Assembly: GCF_003987255.1 (NCBI RefSeq)
Contig: NZ_PIQC01000001.1
Span: 310,001-374,000, forward strand
Direction: 5' to 3'
Origin: Idiomarina ramblicola
Lineage (GTDB): Bacteria > Pseudomonadota > Gammaproteobacteria > Enterobacterales > Alteromonadaceae
Length of the DNA stretch: 64,000 nt
Positions within the stretch are counted from its first letter, which is position 1. The number at the start of each line of letters is the position of its first letter. The position numbers and the translations under genes were made by a program. Below are positions 42,411-50,765 of this stretch, in pieces. The notes under the pieces were generated by a model. The model ran no database searches and had not been told where the DNA came from. It saw only the letters and a list, made by a program, of their open reading frames with translations.

Positions 42411-43664
42411 TTAGGCACTATCTGTTTTTCGTCCTTCCAGTAAAAGCCGGAACCATAGTGCATCTTCGTCACTGGTCAGTTCTTTCAAATGCTTCAGAAG
42501 TTGCTCAGTCTCCGTGACTTGCTCAGTCATATACCAGTGTAGTAGCCGCGCGAATTTCTCTTCGCCGATTTGCGCTTTTAACTGCTTCAACTTTAAAGGG
42601 CCTAAACCATAGTTCACTTTGGATGATGCTCTTTGCTCTATATCTGCGCGCCATACAAAGCTCTGTTTTTTCGCTCGAGATTTCCAGGCTGCTAAGACTT
42701 TTTCGTATGCTTCGGTGCCGAAATTCAATTTAACCTCTTCCGCGGCTACGTATTCCGCAAAGGATTCCATCATCCAATAGTCATGCGACATTGCGTTGCC
42801 AAGTGAGGTCCAGTTATGGGCTAGCTCATGACAAATATAATGATAGCTCTGTTGTTTTGATCGCCCGCCTTGGCTACTAACCGATAAATAGCTTCCACGT
42901 GCAAAACTGGGGCCTGCACGTTCTAAAATCACTAAACTGGCTGACTCTAACTCCTCGGTCTGACCAAACTTGCCATTCAATGCAGCCAGACAATTATTGC
43001 CTGCTGTAGCCAATCGTTTAGCTCTGTCTTTGTTTGCCTTGTCATAGACAACCGTGAAGTTTCCGTCTGTGTACTCATTGCCATTAGGCGAGGCATAGAA
43101 AGACACATCAATACGGTCCTTCGTCACACTCATTTGGTGTGCATTATTTTGCATGGAAACGGAGCCGGGTCCGTATACTTTCCATTTTTGCGGCAATATA
43201 ACCTCAAGTTCACCCTGCATCGGTGTTGCAAAATTCTTATAGAACGGGTGCCAGGCCGAATCGATACTCAGATGAATACCTTTTGAAGCAATGAAATTGC
43301 CGTGCCCCGCAGCTTCATCTATCTCGCCACGGTAAGAAACCGTAACTTCATGTACTTTCGAGACCGATTCAAAAGACAAAGTGACTTCATTCCATGGCGG
43401 TACTTTTTTCGACGGGCTGACTGAGTATTCCTTTAAGCTTTCCCCTGCAATATCGTCAATATCGAAGCTTTTATTCAGGAATAGCTGCGCCTTATTATTT
43501 GTTAAAGCCGACACTGGAATCGTTAATTCGGTTAAGACCTTTAACTCATTAGACTCAAGAGCAAAACTGACCGAGGTGTTGTAACGCGTCAAGTCAGTTT
43601 GTTCCTGAGCAAGAGTAACGCCTGGAAGTAAAACTAAAATTGAAAGCAAGAGAGTTTTTTTCAT
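42411..43664 (-). CDS. M1-like gluzincin metallopeptidase, exported
   Basis: A 417-aa protein with a signal peptide (LLLSILVLLPGVTLAQ). The zinc site is in ICHELAHNWTSLGN (HExxH plus the NW of M1 enzymes) and the third ligand is the glutamate of MMESFAEYVAAEE, 20 or so residues later. The N-terminal 200 residues are beta-rich, as in aminopeptidase N-type enzymes. It lacks a clear GAMEN motif, so a pure aminopeptidase role is uncertain. Substrate unknown. Confidence 0.8.
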   Translation of the reverse strand: MKKTLLLSILVLLPGVTLAQEQTDLTRYNTSVSFALESNELKVLTELTIPVSALTNNKAQLFLNKSFDIDDIAGESLKEYSVSPSKKVPPWNEVTLSFESVSKVHEVTVSYRGEIDEAAGHGNFIASKGIHLSIDSAWHPFYKNFATPMQGELEVILPQKWKVYGPGSVSMQNNAHQMSVTKDRIDVSFYASPNGNEYTDGNFTVVYDKANKDRAKRLATAGNNCLAALNGKFGQTEELESASLVILERAGPSFARGSYLSVSSQGGRSKQQSYHYICHELAHNWTSLGNAMSHDYWMMESFAEYVAAEEVKLNFGTEAYEKVLAAWKSRAKKQSFVWRADIEQRASSKVNYGLGPLKLKQLKAQIGEEKFARLLHWYMTEQVTETEQLLKHLKELTSDEDALWFRLLLEGRKTDSA

Positions 43665-43687
43665 ATTTGTTCCCTGACTGAGTTTAC

Positions 43688-44488
43688 CTAAAGCGGAAAC
43701 TTCGAACGAAATAGAGTAAAACTCATCGGCACAGAAACGCTGACACCCTTTAATTTATCCGCACTCTTTTGACTCAATACAACTTCGTTTCCAAACTTTT
43801 CGCTGCCTTCTGTACGTATCCAGATATCTTCCCCTTTTAACGTGATTTGATCCTGCTGAAACTCTGAAGTTAAAGGATCCCAGGGCCCCAGAGGATAGAG
43901 TTTAAATTGCGAAGGACCATCTGCAGAATGTATTAGTCGAATTAAAGCCGGTTCGTTGCTCCAGCGAGCAATGCCTAACCACAAGCCGTACACGCCCTCT
44001 TGCTCAATCTCCTCCGACTTTTCTTCTGTCGGATACCAGTCTCCTCTATGTTCTTTAAAAGTAGATGAGCCAACCCGCCGCTTTAACGTATAAGATTGTG
44101 CGTCTACTCGCTGGTTGTCGATATCACTTTGAATTTCCATAACCTCAACGGCACCTCGTGTAGGAGCCCCTAAAATAAGACGAACAACGCCACCCCTTTC
44201 ACTATTTTTATGATGAATAATACATTCATACTCGGAACATTTAATGTCGTCACTCGTAAAATCAACGGCTCCTCCAGAACGAAAACCGTCTTTAATGTTT
44301 AACTTAAACAATCGGTGCTCGCCGCTTTGCTTCAGTTCTAACAGGGTATAGAAGTGCTTGCTTTCAACTATGCCTTCCCATAATCCATAGGGAATATCGA
44401 TAGCTTTTGGTTTACTGGCGAAACTTGAAAATGAAATAGCACCACCCAGTAGCGCCAGGATTAAAAACCTATTTACTCTATAGCTCAT
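43688..44488 (-). CDS. Unknown exported protein with internal duplication
   Basis: A 266-aa protein; the start at 44488 has a GAGG site and precedes a signal peptide (FLILALLGGAISFSSFA). The mature part seems to be two copies of one beta-rich domain: the first starts YGLWEGIVESKHFYTLLELK with HRLFKLN, and the second starts YGLWLGIARWSNEPALIRLI with SQFKLYPLGPWDP. Each half ends in a strand like SYTLKRR or SFTLFRS. No family recognised. It lies 24 bases upstream of the M1-like gene, so the two may share a transcript. Confidence 0.6.
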   Translation of the reverse strand: MSYRVNRFLILALLGGAISFSSFASKPKAIDIPYGLWEGIVESKHFYTLLELKQSGEHRLFKLNIKDGFRSGGAVDFTSDDIKCSEYECIIHHKNSERGGVVRLILGAPTRGAVEVMEIQSDIDNQRVDAQSYTLKRRVGSSTFKEHRGDWYPTEEKSEEIEQEGVYGLWLGIARWSNEPALIRLIHSADGPSQFKLYPLGPWDPLTSEFQQDQITLKGEDIWIRTEGSEKFGNEVVLSQKSADKLKGVSVSVPMSFTLFRSKFPL

Positions 44489-44667
44489 CGTGAATTGCCT
44501 CACTTTCTGACACTCAGTACGCACTCAGCGAATTGGTATGCATTTCAAATTATTGGCGTCAAACCCAGGAACAGCCTCTCTAAGTTAGCGAAGAGCATTG
44601 ACTCAACCACCTGTTAATAATATGTTAATTAAAACTAAAATTACACACCCAATAAACGAAAGTTACT

Positions 44668-45765
44668 ATGGTTAAGATAATAATCACCTTATTGCTAGTA
44701 TGTTTTGCCTCAACGCTTAAGGCTCAAGAGGTTCCTACCTTTGTCATGAGCTGCAAAGATTGCTCAGCAAGAGAGGTTCGGGGGTGGTTCTTAAATGACA
44801 TGGAAGTTGCGGTTGATGGCGAATCACAAGTTAACTATCACAATGATTCTCTTAGTTATAAATTTTTGGTTTTTCAATCACAAACGTCAGAATACAACGT
44901 TTTTAAACTCGTACCTAAAGGCTCCAAGCCTCACCTTAATCTACCGGAAACGGTGTTCAACATAGTTGATGATACCGCTTCCGAAGAGGAGGAGAGGCTG
45001 GCAGATAAACTACTCTCTTTCAATAAATCACTTAATGAAAAAATCGATACCATTGCTAAGCAGTTGAGCTTGTCATTTGATTCACTAGGTTCGTTTAACA
45101 AGTGGATTAATAAACCTGGTGAACCTTCCATTTTTCCTAAGCAAGAGGCTTTAGAGGGGTTCAATAACTACAGTGATGTCTGTCGCGATGCTCCCGGCTA
45201 TTTATCACTAAAGGCGATACACTCCGAAGGTATAACTAAGCGACTGCTAGAGAAATCCTATGAGCTTTTTGACAAACAAAAGCTCACTCTTCAGCCGGAT
45301 GATTACACATTAAAAAATGGTGAACTCTTTATAAGAGGCTCTCATAACGAACACTCCCTCTATTTAGTTAAAAGGGTATTTGATCATAAGCAAACCATTC
45401 GTCTTCAGTTCAAGGCAACTGATACCTCGGCTGAGGCGGCTTTTACTCTCTCATTAAGTGAAAATAACCTGGCCATTAATCCAAATTCTGTTTTCACGAA
45501 ACTGGGTGACGTTTCTCTTGGCACGCTTAGCAGTTTTGGTGGTGAAGTTTCAAATTGCACCGTGGTTGCTATGAATGAAATACGGGGAATGCCAATTGTT
45601 AAACAAACCAAAGTAATACCTAAAGCTAACTTTAATAAAATCGACGGAGAAAAACGGCAGTTGTGCTCTTATATTTACTCTGATGCAGAGAGTACGACCC
45701 GCATGACTTTAGGTTCCAGTTGCTCTCTCGTAGAAAATAAATCTCTAATTCAGGATCTTAGATAA
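44668..45765 (+). CDS. Unknown exported protein
   Basis: A 365-aa protein with a signal peptide (MVKIIITLLLVCFASTLKA). Just after cleavage is the CxxC motif SCKDCSAREV, then a hydrophilic region and a helical segment EEERLADKLLSFNKSLNEKIDTIAKQLSL. The C-terminal half is beta-rich with further cysteines (CTVVAM, LCSYIY, SSCSLV). No family recognised. Transcribed alone; its spacing from the next gene (140 bp) suggests a separate promoter for that one. Confidence 0.6.
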   Translation: MVKIIITLLLVCFASTLKAQEVPTFVMSCKDCSAREVRGWFLNDMEVAVDGESQVNYHNDSLSYKFLVFQSQTSEYNVFKLVPKGSKPHLNLPETVFNIVDDTASEEEERLADKLLSFNKSLNEKIDTIAKQLSLSFDSLGSFNKWINKPGEPSIFPKQEALEGFNNYSDVCRDAPGYLSLKAIHSEGITKRLLEKSYELFDKQKLTLQPDDYTLKNGELFIRGSHNEHSLYLVKRVFDHKQTIRLQFKATDTSAEAAFTLSLSENNLAINPNSVFTKLGDVSLGTLSSFGGEVSNCTVVAMNEIRGMPIVKQTKVIPKANFNKIDGEKRQLCSYIYSDAESTTRMTLGSSCSLVENKSLIQDLR

Positions 45766-45904
45766 TGACTAGAATGGACACTAAAATCACTAGAATTAAT
45801 TCGTTAAGCGCATTTTCATCTATTCAGGTCCAATATTATTAAATAAAGCTGATGAAAGTGTCACAGATACCCGCCAGCCACTTGCATATTAAAAGGATAC
45901 AGCG

Positions 45905-46924
45905 ATGAAATGGACTTCTGTTCTTGCTTTGAGTATTGCCATTACTTTATTGTCTGGTTGCAGTTCTATAGTTTCTCAACAGATTCTTTACCCATATAGT
46001 GAGCGCGTAGAAGTTGAAGGAGCGTCTTATGAGCAATTGCTTGAAGAGCATAATCTCGAATTCAAGCTAGCTAACTCCTCTCAAGGTAACGCCATCCCCT
46101 ATCTCTTTGGAGATTCAAGTAAATTAGATGAGGATTATTTAATTCCCAAGTTAGAGGTCTCATTTACTTTGACTAATACATCGTCCGGGGAAAAGCGACT
46201 GTATGAACTAGAATTTACTGGCAAAAACCAATCGCCACCCGAGAGAAAAAATAATAACGGTCTAGTTGTACTCCTTCACGCGTACAGTGCCACTCAAAAG
46301 CAGCTCTTTTTTGATAGTACCGCATGGCAACTCAAAGGTTATGACACTATTGTTGTTGAACTATTAGGACATGGTAGCAGTACAGATGGCCCAATTAGCT
46401 TTGGGCCCAAGGATATAGAGCGTATTCACACTATTATTGAAGAGTACTCACTCAATAACGAGCAACGACTGATCTTATACGGGAAGTCTTATGGTGCCTC
46501 AATAGCAGCACAATACATTCAAAAATACGAAGGTGTCGATGCATTTGTCGCAGTAGCTCCAATGACAAGTTTCACTAGCGCAGCTATGAACTTTCACAAA
46601 CGTTATCATAGCGGTTTAATAAAGCTCATTCCCGAAGGTTGGCTACACGATAATATTGAAAAAACTCTGGTTGACTCTAATGTGACTTCAGAAAGTATTG
46701 CTACACCTTCTATTCTAAAAACCTTACCAAAAAATAGGCAGGTACCCACACTGATTTTATCAGGCCAAAATGACGTTGTGAGCGATTTTAACGAAATCGA
46801 TTCCGCAACTAGTTTACCGAATGTAACCTTAAAAATGTTGCCGGAGCGTTTCCATCTTCTCATGATGGCTTATGACGACGTTATGGATAAAGACATTAAC
46901 GACTGGCTAAACACTCACTTCTAA
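45905..46924 (+). CDS. Alpha/beta hydrolase lipoprotein
   Basis: A 339-aa lipoprotein with signal and lipobox LLSGC (mature from Cys19). The nucleophile elbow is YGKSYGAS (GxSxG). The oxyanion region is VVLLHAYSATQKQLFFDSTAW, the acid probably lies in ILSGQNDVVSDF, and the histidine in LPERFHLLMMAY. It resembles the serine-aminopeptidase/monoacylglycerol-lipase group. Substrate unknown. A strong bidirectional terminator follows. Confidence 0.82.
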   Translation: MKWTSVLALSIAITLLSGCSSIVSQQILYPYSERVEVEGASYEQLLEEHNLEFKLANSSQGNAIPYLFGDSSKLDEDYLIPKLEVSFTLTNTSSGEKRLYELEFTGKNQSPPERKNNNGLVVLLHAYSATQKQLFFDSTAWQLKGYDTIVVELLGHGSSTDGPISFGPKDIERIHTIIEEYSLNNEQRLILYGKSYGASIAAQYIQKYEGVDAFVAVAPMTSFTSAAMNFHKRYHSGLIKLIPEGWLHDNIEKTLVDSNVTSESIATPSILKTLPKNRQVPTLILSGQNDVVSDFNEIDSATSLPNVTLKMLPERFHLLMMAYDDVMDKDINDWLNTHF

Positions 46925-46953
46925 GAGCAAGCTTACTTGTTGCTGAGCAACAA

Positions 46954-46983
46954 AAAACCCGGCGCGAAGGCCGGGTTTTGTTT
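46954..46983. terminator. Bidirectional intrinsic terminator between hydrolase gene and sucD
   Basis: AAAACCCGGC-GCGAAG-GCCGGGTTTT is a 10-bp stem with a 6-base loop. It has a T tract on the plus side (TTTTGTTT) and an A run on the left, which gives TTTTTTG on the minus strand. It ends both the plus-strand hydrolase transcript and the minus-strand sucD transcript. Confidence 0.9.
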
Positions 46984-46999
46984 AAGCGTTGGCGAGTTA

Positions 47000-47872
47000 T
47001 TACCAGCCAGTTTTCTCTGCAACAGCTTTGCCAATTTCGGCCAGGCTGCGTACAGTTTTAACGCCTGCTGCTTCAAGTGCAGCAAATTTCTCGTCAGCAG
47101 TACCTTTACCGCCTGCAATGATGGCACCAGCGTGGCCCATACGTTTGCCCGGAGGCGCAGTAACACCAGCAATGTAAGAAACAACCGGCTTAGAGACATT
47201 GTTTTTAATGTACTCTGCCGCTTCTTCTTCTGCTGTTCCGCCGATTTCACCAATCATTACGATAGCTTCGGTTTCTGGATCTTTTTCAAACAGTTCCAGA
47301 ATATCGATGAAGTTAGAACCCGGGATAGGGTCGCCACCGATACCAACACAGCTAGACTGACCAAAACCTGCGTCAGTAGTCTGCTTAACCGCTTCGTACG
47401 TTAATGTACCTGAACGTGACACGATACCCACTTTACCTTTCTTGTGGATGTGGCCAGGCATGATACCGATTTTGCACTCGTCCGGAGTGATGACACCCGG
47501 GCAGTTTGGACCGATCATGCGCACGCCTTTGTGCGTCAGATATTCTTTTACGTACAGCATATCCAGTGTCGGAATGCCTTCAGTAATACAAACAATCAGT
47601 TCGATACCAGCGTCTGCTGCTTCGATGATTGAGTCTTTACAGAAAGGTGCTGGTACGTAGATAACGGATGCAGTTGCGCCAGTTGCTTCTACGGCTTCTT
47701 TTACAGTGTTGAATACAGGCAGGCCTAAGTGCTCTTGACCACCTTTGCCCGGTGTCACACCGCCAACCATTTGCGTACCGTAAGCAATGGCTTGCTCAGA
47801 GTGGAAAGTACCCTGACCGCCAGTAAAACCCTGGCAGATAACTTTGGTATTTTTATCGATCAAAATGCTCAT
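47000..47872 (-). CDS. sucD: Succinyl-CoA synthetase, alpha subunit
   Basis: The 290-aa alpha subunit that binds CoA and carries the phosphohistidine. The CoA site is [22 protein letters not shown], and the His loop is [39 protein letters not shown] and [16 protein letters not shown] are family signatures. It overlaps sucC by one base and ends the sucABCD unit just before a strong terminator. Confidence 0.97.
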   Translation of the reverse strand: MSILIDKNTKVICQGFTGGQGTFHSEQAIAYGTQMVGGVTPGKGGQEHLGLPVFNTVKEAVEATGATASVIYVPAPFCKDSIIEAADAGIELIVCITEGIPTLDMLYVKEYLTHKGVRMIGPNCPGVITPDECKIGIMPGHIHKKGKVGIVSRSGTLTYEAVKQTTDAGFGQSSCVGIGGDPIPGSNFIDILELFEKDPETEAIVMIGEIGGTAEEEAAEYIKNNVSKPVVSYIAGVTAPPGKRMGHAGAIIAGGKGTADEKFAALEAAGVKTVRSLAEIGKAVAEKTGW

Positions 47873-49038
47873 TATTGACCTCCTGCCGCAGCAACCACTT
47901 TATCGGCAGCATCAGATAAGCTCTCTGCAGCGATAATGTTCAGGCCACTTTCGTTCAATTTCTGGGTACCCAGTTCAGCGTTGTTACCTTCAAGACGAAC
48001 AACCACTGGTACTTTAACGCCCACTTCTTCAACAGCACCGATGATACCTTCAGCAATCATATCGCAACGTACGATACCGCCGAAAATATTAACAAATACG
48101 GCTTTCACTGAGCTGTCAGACAGGATAATTTTGAACGCTTCAGAAACACGTTCTTTTGTCGCGCCGCCACCAACATCAAGGAAGTTAGCTGGTTCGCCGC
48201 CACTCAGTTTAACGATGTCCATTGTACCCATCGCCAAACCAGCACCATTAACCATGCAACCGATGTTGCCGTCTAATGCTACGTAGTTCAGTTCCCATTT
48301 AGCCGCTTCTGCTTCACGTGCGTCGTCTTGTGACGGATCGTGCATTTCACGGATTTTAGGCTGACGGTACAATGCGTTGCTGTCGATACCGACTTTCGCA
48401 TCCAGACAGTGAACGTTGCCTTCGTCAGTGATAACCAGCGGGTTAATTTCTAACAGGGCCAAGTCGTACTGTTCGAACATCTTAGCCAGGCCTAAGAAGA
48501 CCTTAGTAAATTGCTTAACCTGATCTGGAGTCAGACCCAGTTTAAAGCCTAATTCGCGACCTTGGTATGGCTGCGCGCCGACCGTCGGATCAATTTCAGC
48601 TTTCAGGATTTTTTCAGGTGTTTCTTCAGCAACGGTTTCAATTTCTACGCCGCCTTCGGTCGATGCCATGAACACGATTTTGCGTGAAGCACGGTCAACA
48701 ACTGCACCTAAGTAAAGCTCGTCTGCAATGTCTGTGCAGCTTTCAACTAAAATCTTAGCAACCGGCTGACCTTTTTCGTCGGTCTGGAAAGTGACTAAGT
48801 TTTTACCTAACCACTGTTCAGCAAATGCGCGAACATCGTCTAAACTCTTCACTAATTTCACGCCACCCGCTTTACCGCGGCCGCCTGCGTGAACCTGACA
48901 TTTGACGACCCAAATGTCGCCACCAATACGTTTTGCCGCTTCTACCGCTTCATCAGCAGTGTCGCAAGCAAAACCTTCAGATACTGGTAAACCAAACTCT
49001 TTAAAGAGTTGCTTACCCTGATACTCATGCAAATTCAT
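47872..49038 (-). CDS. sucC: Succinyl-CoA synthetase, ADP-forming beta subunit
   Basis: The 388-aa ATP-grasp subunit, same length as E. coli Suc[23 protein letters not shown] opens the protein, [19 protein letters not shown] is the nucleotide-loop region, and LEINPLVIT and [17 protein letters not shown] complete it. Together with SucD it makes ATP from succinyl-CoA. The 136-base gap from sucB holds a hairpin. Confidence 0.97.
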   Translation of the reverse strand: MNLHEYQGKQLFKEFGLPVSEGFACDTADEAVEAAKRIGGDIWVVKCQVHAGGRGKAGGVKLVKSLDDVRAFAEQWLGKNLVTFQTDEKGQPVAKILVESCTDIADELYLGAVVDRASRKIVFMASTEGGVEIETVAEETPEKILKAEIDPTVGAQPYQGRELGFKLGLTPDQVKQFTKVFLGLAKMFEQYDLALLEINPLVITDEGNVHCLDAKVGIDSNALYRQPKIREMHDPSQDDAREAEAAKWELNYVALDGNIGCMVNGAGLAMGTMDIVKLSGGEPANFLDVGGGATKERVSEAFKIILSDSSVKAVFVNIFGGIVRCDMIAEGIIGAVEEVGVKVPVVVRLEGNNAELGTQKLNESGLNIIAAESLSDAADKVVAAAGGQ

Positions 49039-49131
49039 GATGCTCTTCCGATTCGTTGAAACAACTTAAGCAGCGAAGTGCTGCCTACCCGAATACCGCG
49101 CCGAATTTTAACGTGATCGGCGCATAATTAA

Positions 49132-49161
49132 CAGCCGCAAGCTCAATTAGCGTTGCGGCTG
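49132..49161 (-). terminator. Hairpin between sucB and sucC
   Basis: CAGCCGCAA / TTGCGGCTG forms a 9-bp stem with a 12-base loop in the 136-base gap. On the minus strand it is followed by TTAATTATGC, only a weak T tract. It may be a partial terminator or an RNA-processing/stability hairpin rather than a full stop, since sucC needs the same transcript or a promoter of its own. Confidence 0.35.
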
Positions 49162-49174
49162 GTTCTCAGCGTCT

Positions 49175-50752
49175 TTAGATATCCAGGATAAGACGTTGAG
49201 GATCTTCCAATAACTCTTTCACGGTAACCAGGAAACCTACCGATTGTTTACCATCAATAATTCGATGGTCATAAGAGAGAGCTAAGTACATCATCGGTAA
49301 GATTTCAATCTTACCGTCCACCACCATGGCACGCTCCTGAATTTTGTGCATACCCAGAATAGCGCTTTGTGGTGGGTTCAAGATTGGTGTCGATAACAGC
49401 GAGCCAAATACGCCGCCGTTAGTGATGGTGAAGTTACCACCCTGCATTTCGTCCATGGTCAACTTACCGTCACGACCTTTGATAGCCAAGTCACGAATAC
49501 CGTTTTCCATGTCCGCAATGCTTAAGCGGTCAGTATCACGCAGAACTGGCGTTACCAGACCACGAGGTGTCGATACTGCAATACTGATGTCGAAGAAGTT
49601 GTGATAAACAATATCATCGCCATCAATCGATGCGTTCACGTCAGGGAAGCGTTTCAGTGCTTCTGTTACCGCTTTGACGTAAAAGCCCATAAAGCCAAGA
49701 CGCGTGCCGTGCGTTTCTTCAAACACGTCTTTGTATTTCTTACGCAAGTCCATAATAGGCTTCATGTTGATTTCGTTAAACGTGGTCAACATGGCCGTGT
49801 CGTTCTTCGCTTGCAACAGACGTTCTGCGATACGTTTACGCAGACGTGTCATTGGTACGCGCTTCTGGTCTCGGTCACCTGAAACCGCAGGCTGTGAAGA
49901 CTGTTGCTTGCTGCTACTGTCAGATGATTTAGACGAAGACTGACCTTTCACGTGTTTCTCAACGTCTTCTTTAGTGACGCGACCGCCTTTGCCCGTGCCT
50001 TTAACATCACTTGGCTTAAGGCTGTGCTCACCGAGCAAGCGACGAACCGCAGGACCCGCTACTTCGTTATCACCGCCGTCGTCTTTGCTCTCACCTTTAC
50101 TTTCTGAAGAAGATTCGGATTTGCTCTCATCAGATTTGCTTGAACCTGAACTAGCAGAGCCACCGGCTTCTACTATACCGATAACGTCATCAGCACCGAC
50201 TGTTGCGCCTTCTTCATGCTTAATTTCAGCTAAAACGCCATCAGCCGGAGCAACGACTTCCAGAACCACCTTGTCGGTTTCAATATCAACCAGGTTCTGG
50301 TCACGTTTGACTGCGTCGCCAGCTTTTACGTGCCATGTTGAGATTGTTGCATCGGAGACAGATTCTGGTAACTGAGGAACTTTAACGTCCATCTTTTCAC
50401 CAGAGCCTTTCTTATCCGAAGAGTCAGATTCTTTCTTCTCTGATTTCTCTTTCTTATCTTCTTTGTCGTCTGAGCCTTTGTCTTCTGATTTATCATCAGA
50501 AGCTGACTCACCGTCACCTTCTTCAATTTTACCGATGACTTCTTCAGCAGTTACTGTGGTGCCTTCGTCGGCGGTAATTTCGCCAAGCACACCGTCCGCT
50601 TCCGCGACAACTTCAAGCACTACCTTGTCGGTTTCGATGTCAACCAGATTCTGGTCGCGAGACACTTTATCGCCAGGTTTTACGTGCCATGTTGCAATGG
50701 TTGCATCTGCAACAGACTCGGGTAATTGAGGAACTTTTATATCAATCGCCAT
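49175..50752 (-). CDS. sucB: 2-oxoglutarate dehydrogenase E2 (dihydrolipoamide succinyltransferase), two lipoyl domains
   Basis: A 525-aa E2 component. There are two lipoyl domains, residues 1-78 and 121-197, each with the ETDKVVLEV motif (lipoyl lysines K43 and K161). They are joined by a charged Asp/Lys/Ser linker (80-120), and a second acidic/Ser-rich linker follows. Next come the E3-binding domain (about 230-268, with [14 protein letters not shown]) and the catalytic core with the active-site [13 protein letters not shown]. coli SucB has one lipoyl domain and about 405 residues, so this form is enlarged. It follows sucA by 13 bases. Confidence 0.95.
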   Translation of the reverse strand: MAIDIKVPQLPESVADATIATWHVKPGDKVSRDQNLVDIETDKVVLEVVAEADGVLGEITADEGTTVTAEEVIGKIEEGDGESASDDKSEDKGSDDKEDKKEKSEKKESDSSDKKGSGEKMDVKVPQLPESVSDATISTWHVKAGDAVKRDQNLVDIETDKVVLEVVAPADGVLAEIKHEEGATVGADDVIGIVEAGGSASSGSSKSDESKSESSSESKGESKDDGGDNEVAGPAVRRLLGEHSLKPSDVKGTGKGGRVTKEDVEKHVKGQSSSKSSDSSSKQQSSQPAVSGDRDQKRVPMTRLRKRIAERLLQAKNDTAMLTTFNEINMKPIMDLRKKYKDVFEETHGTRLGFMGFYVKAVTEALKRFPDVNASIDGDDIVYHNFFDISIAVSTPRGLVTPVLRDTDRLSIADMENGIRDLAIKGRDGKLTMDEMQGGNFTITNGGVFGSLLSTPILNPPQSAILGMHKIQERAMVVDGKIEILPMMYLALSYDHRIIDGKQSVGFLVTVKELLEDPQRLILDI

Positions 50753-50765
50753 GGTTCATCTTCAC

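Noticed and set aside
49974-50375. 133-aa plus-strand ORF opposite sucB
   Set aside because: It is the antisense shadow of the lipoyl-linker region of sucB, with low-complexity Ser/Pro composition.
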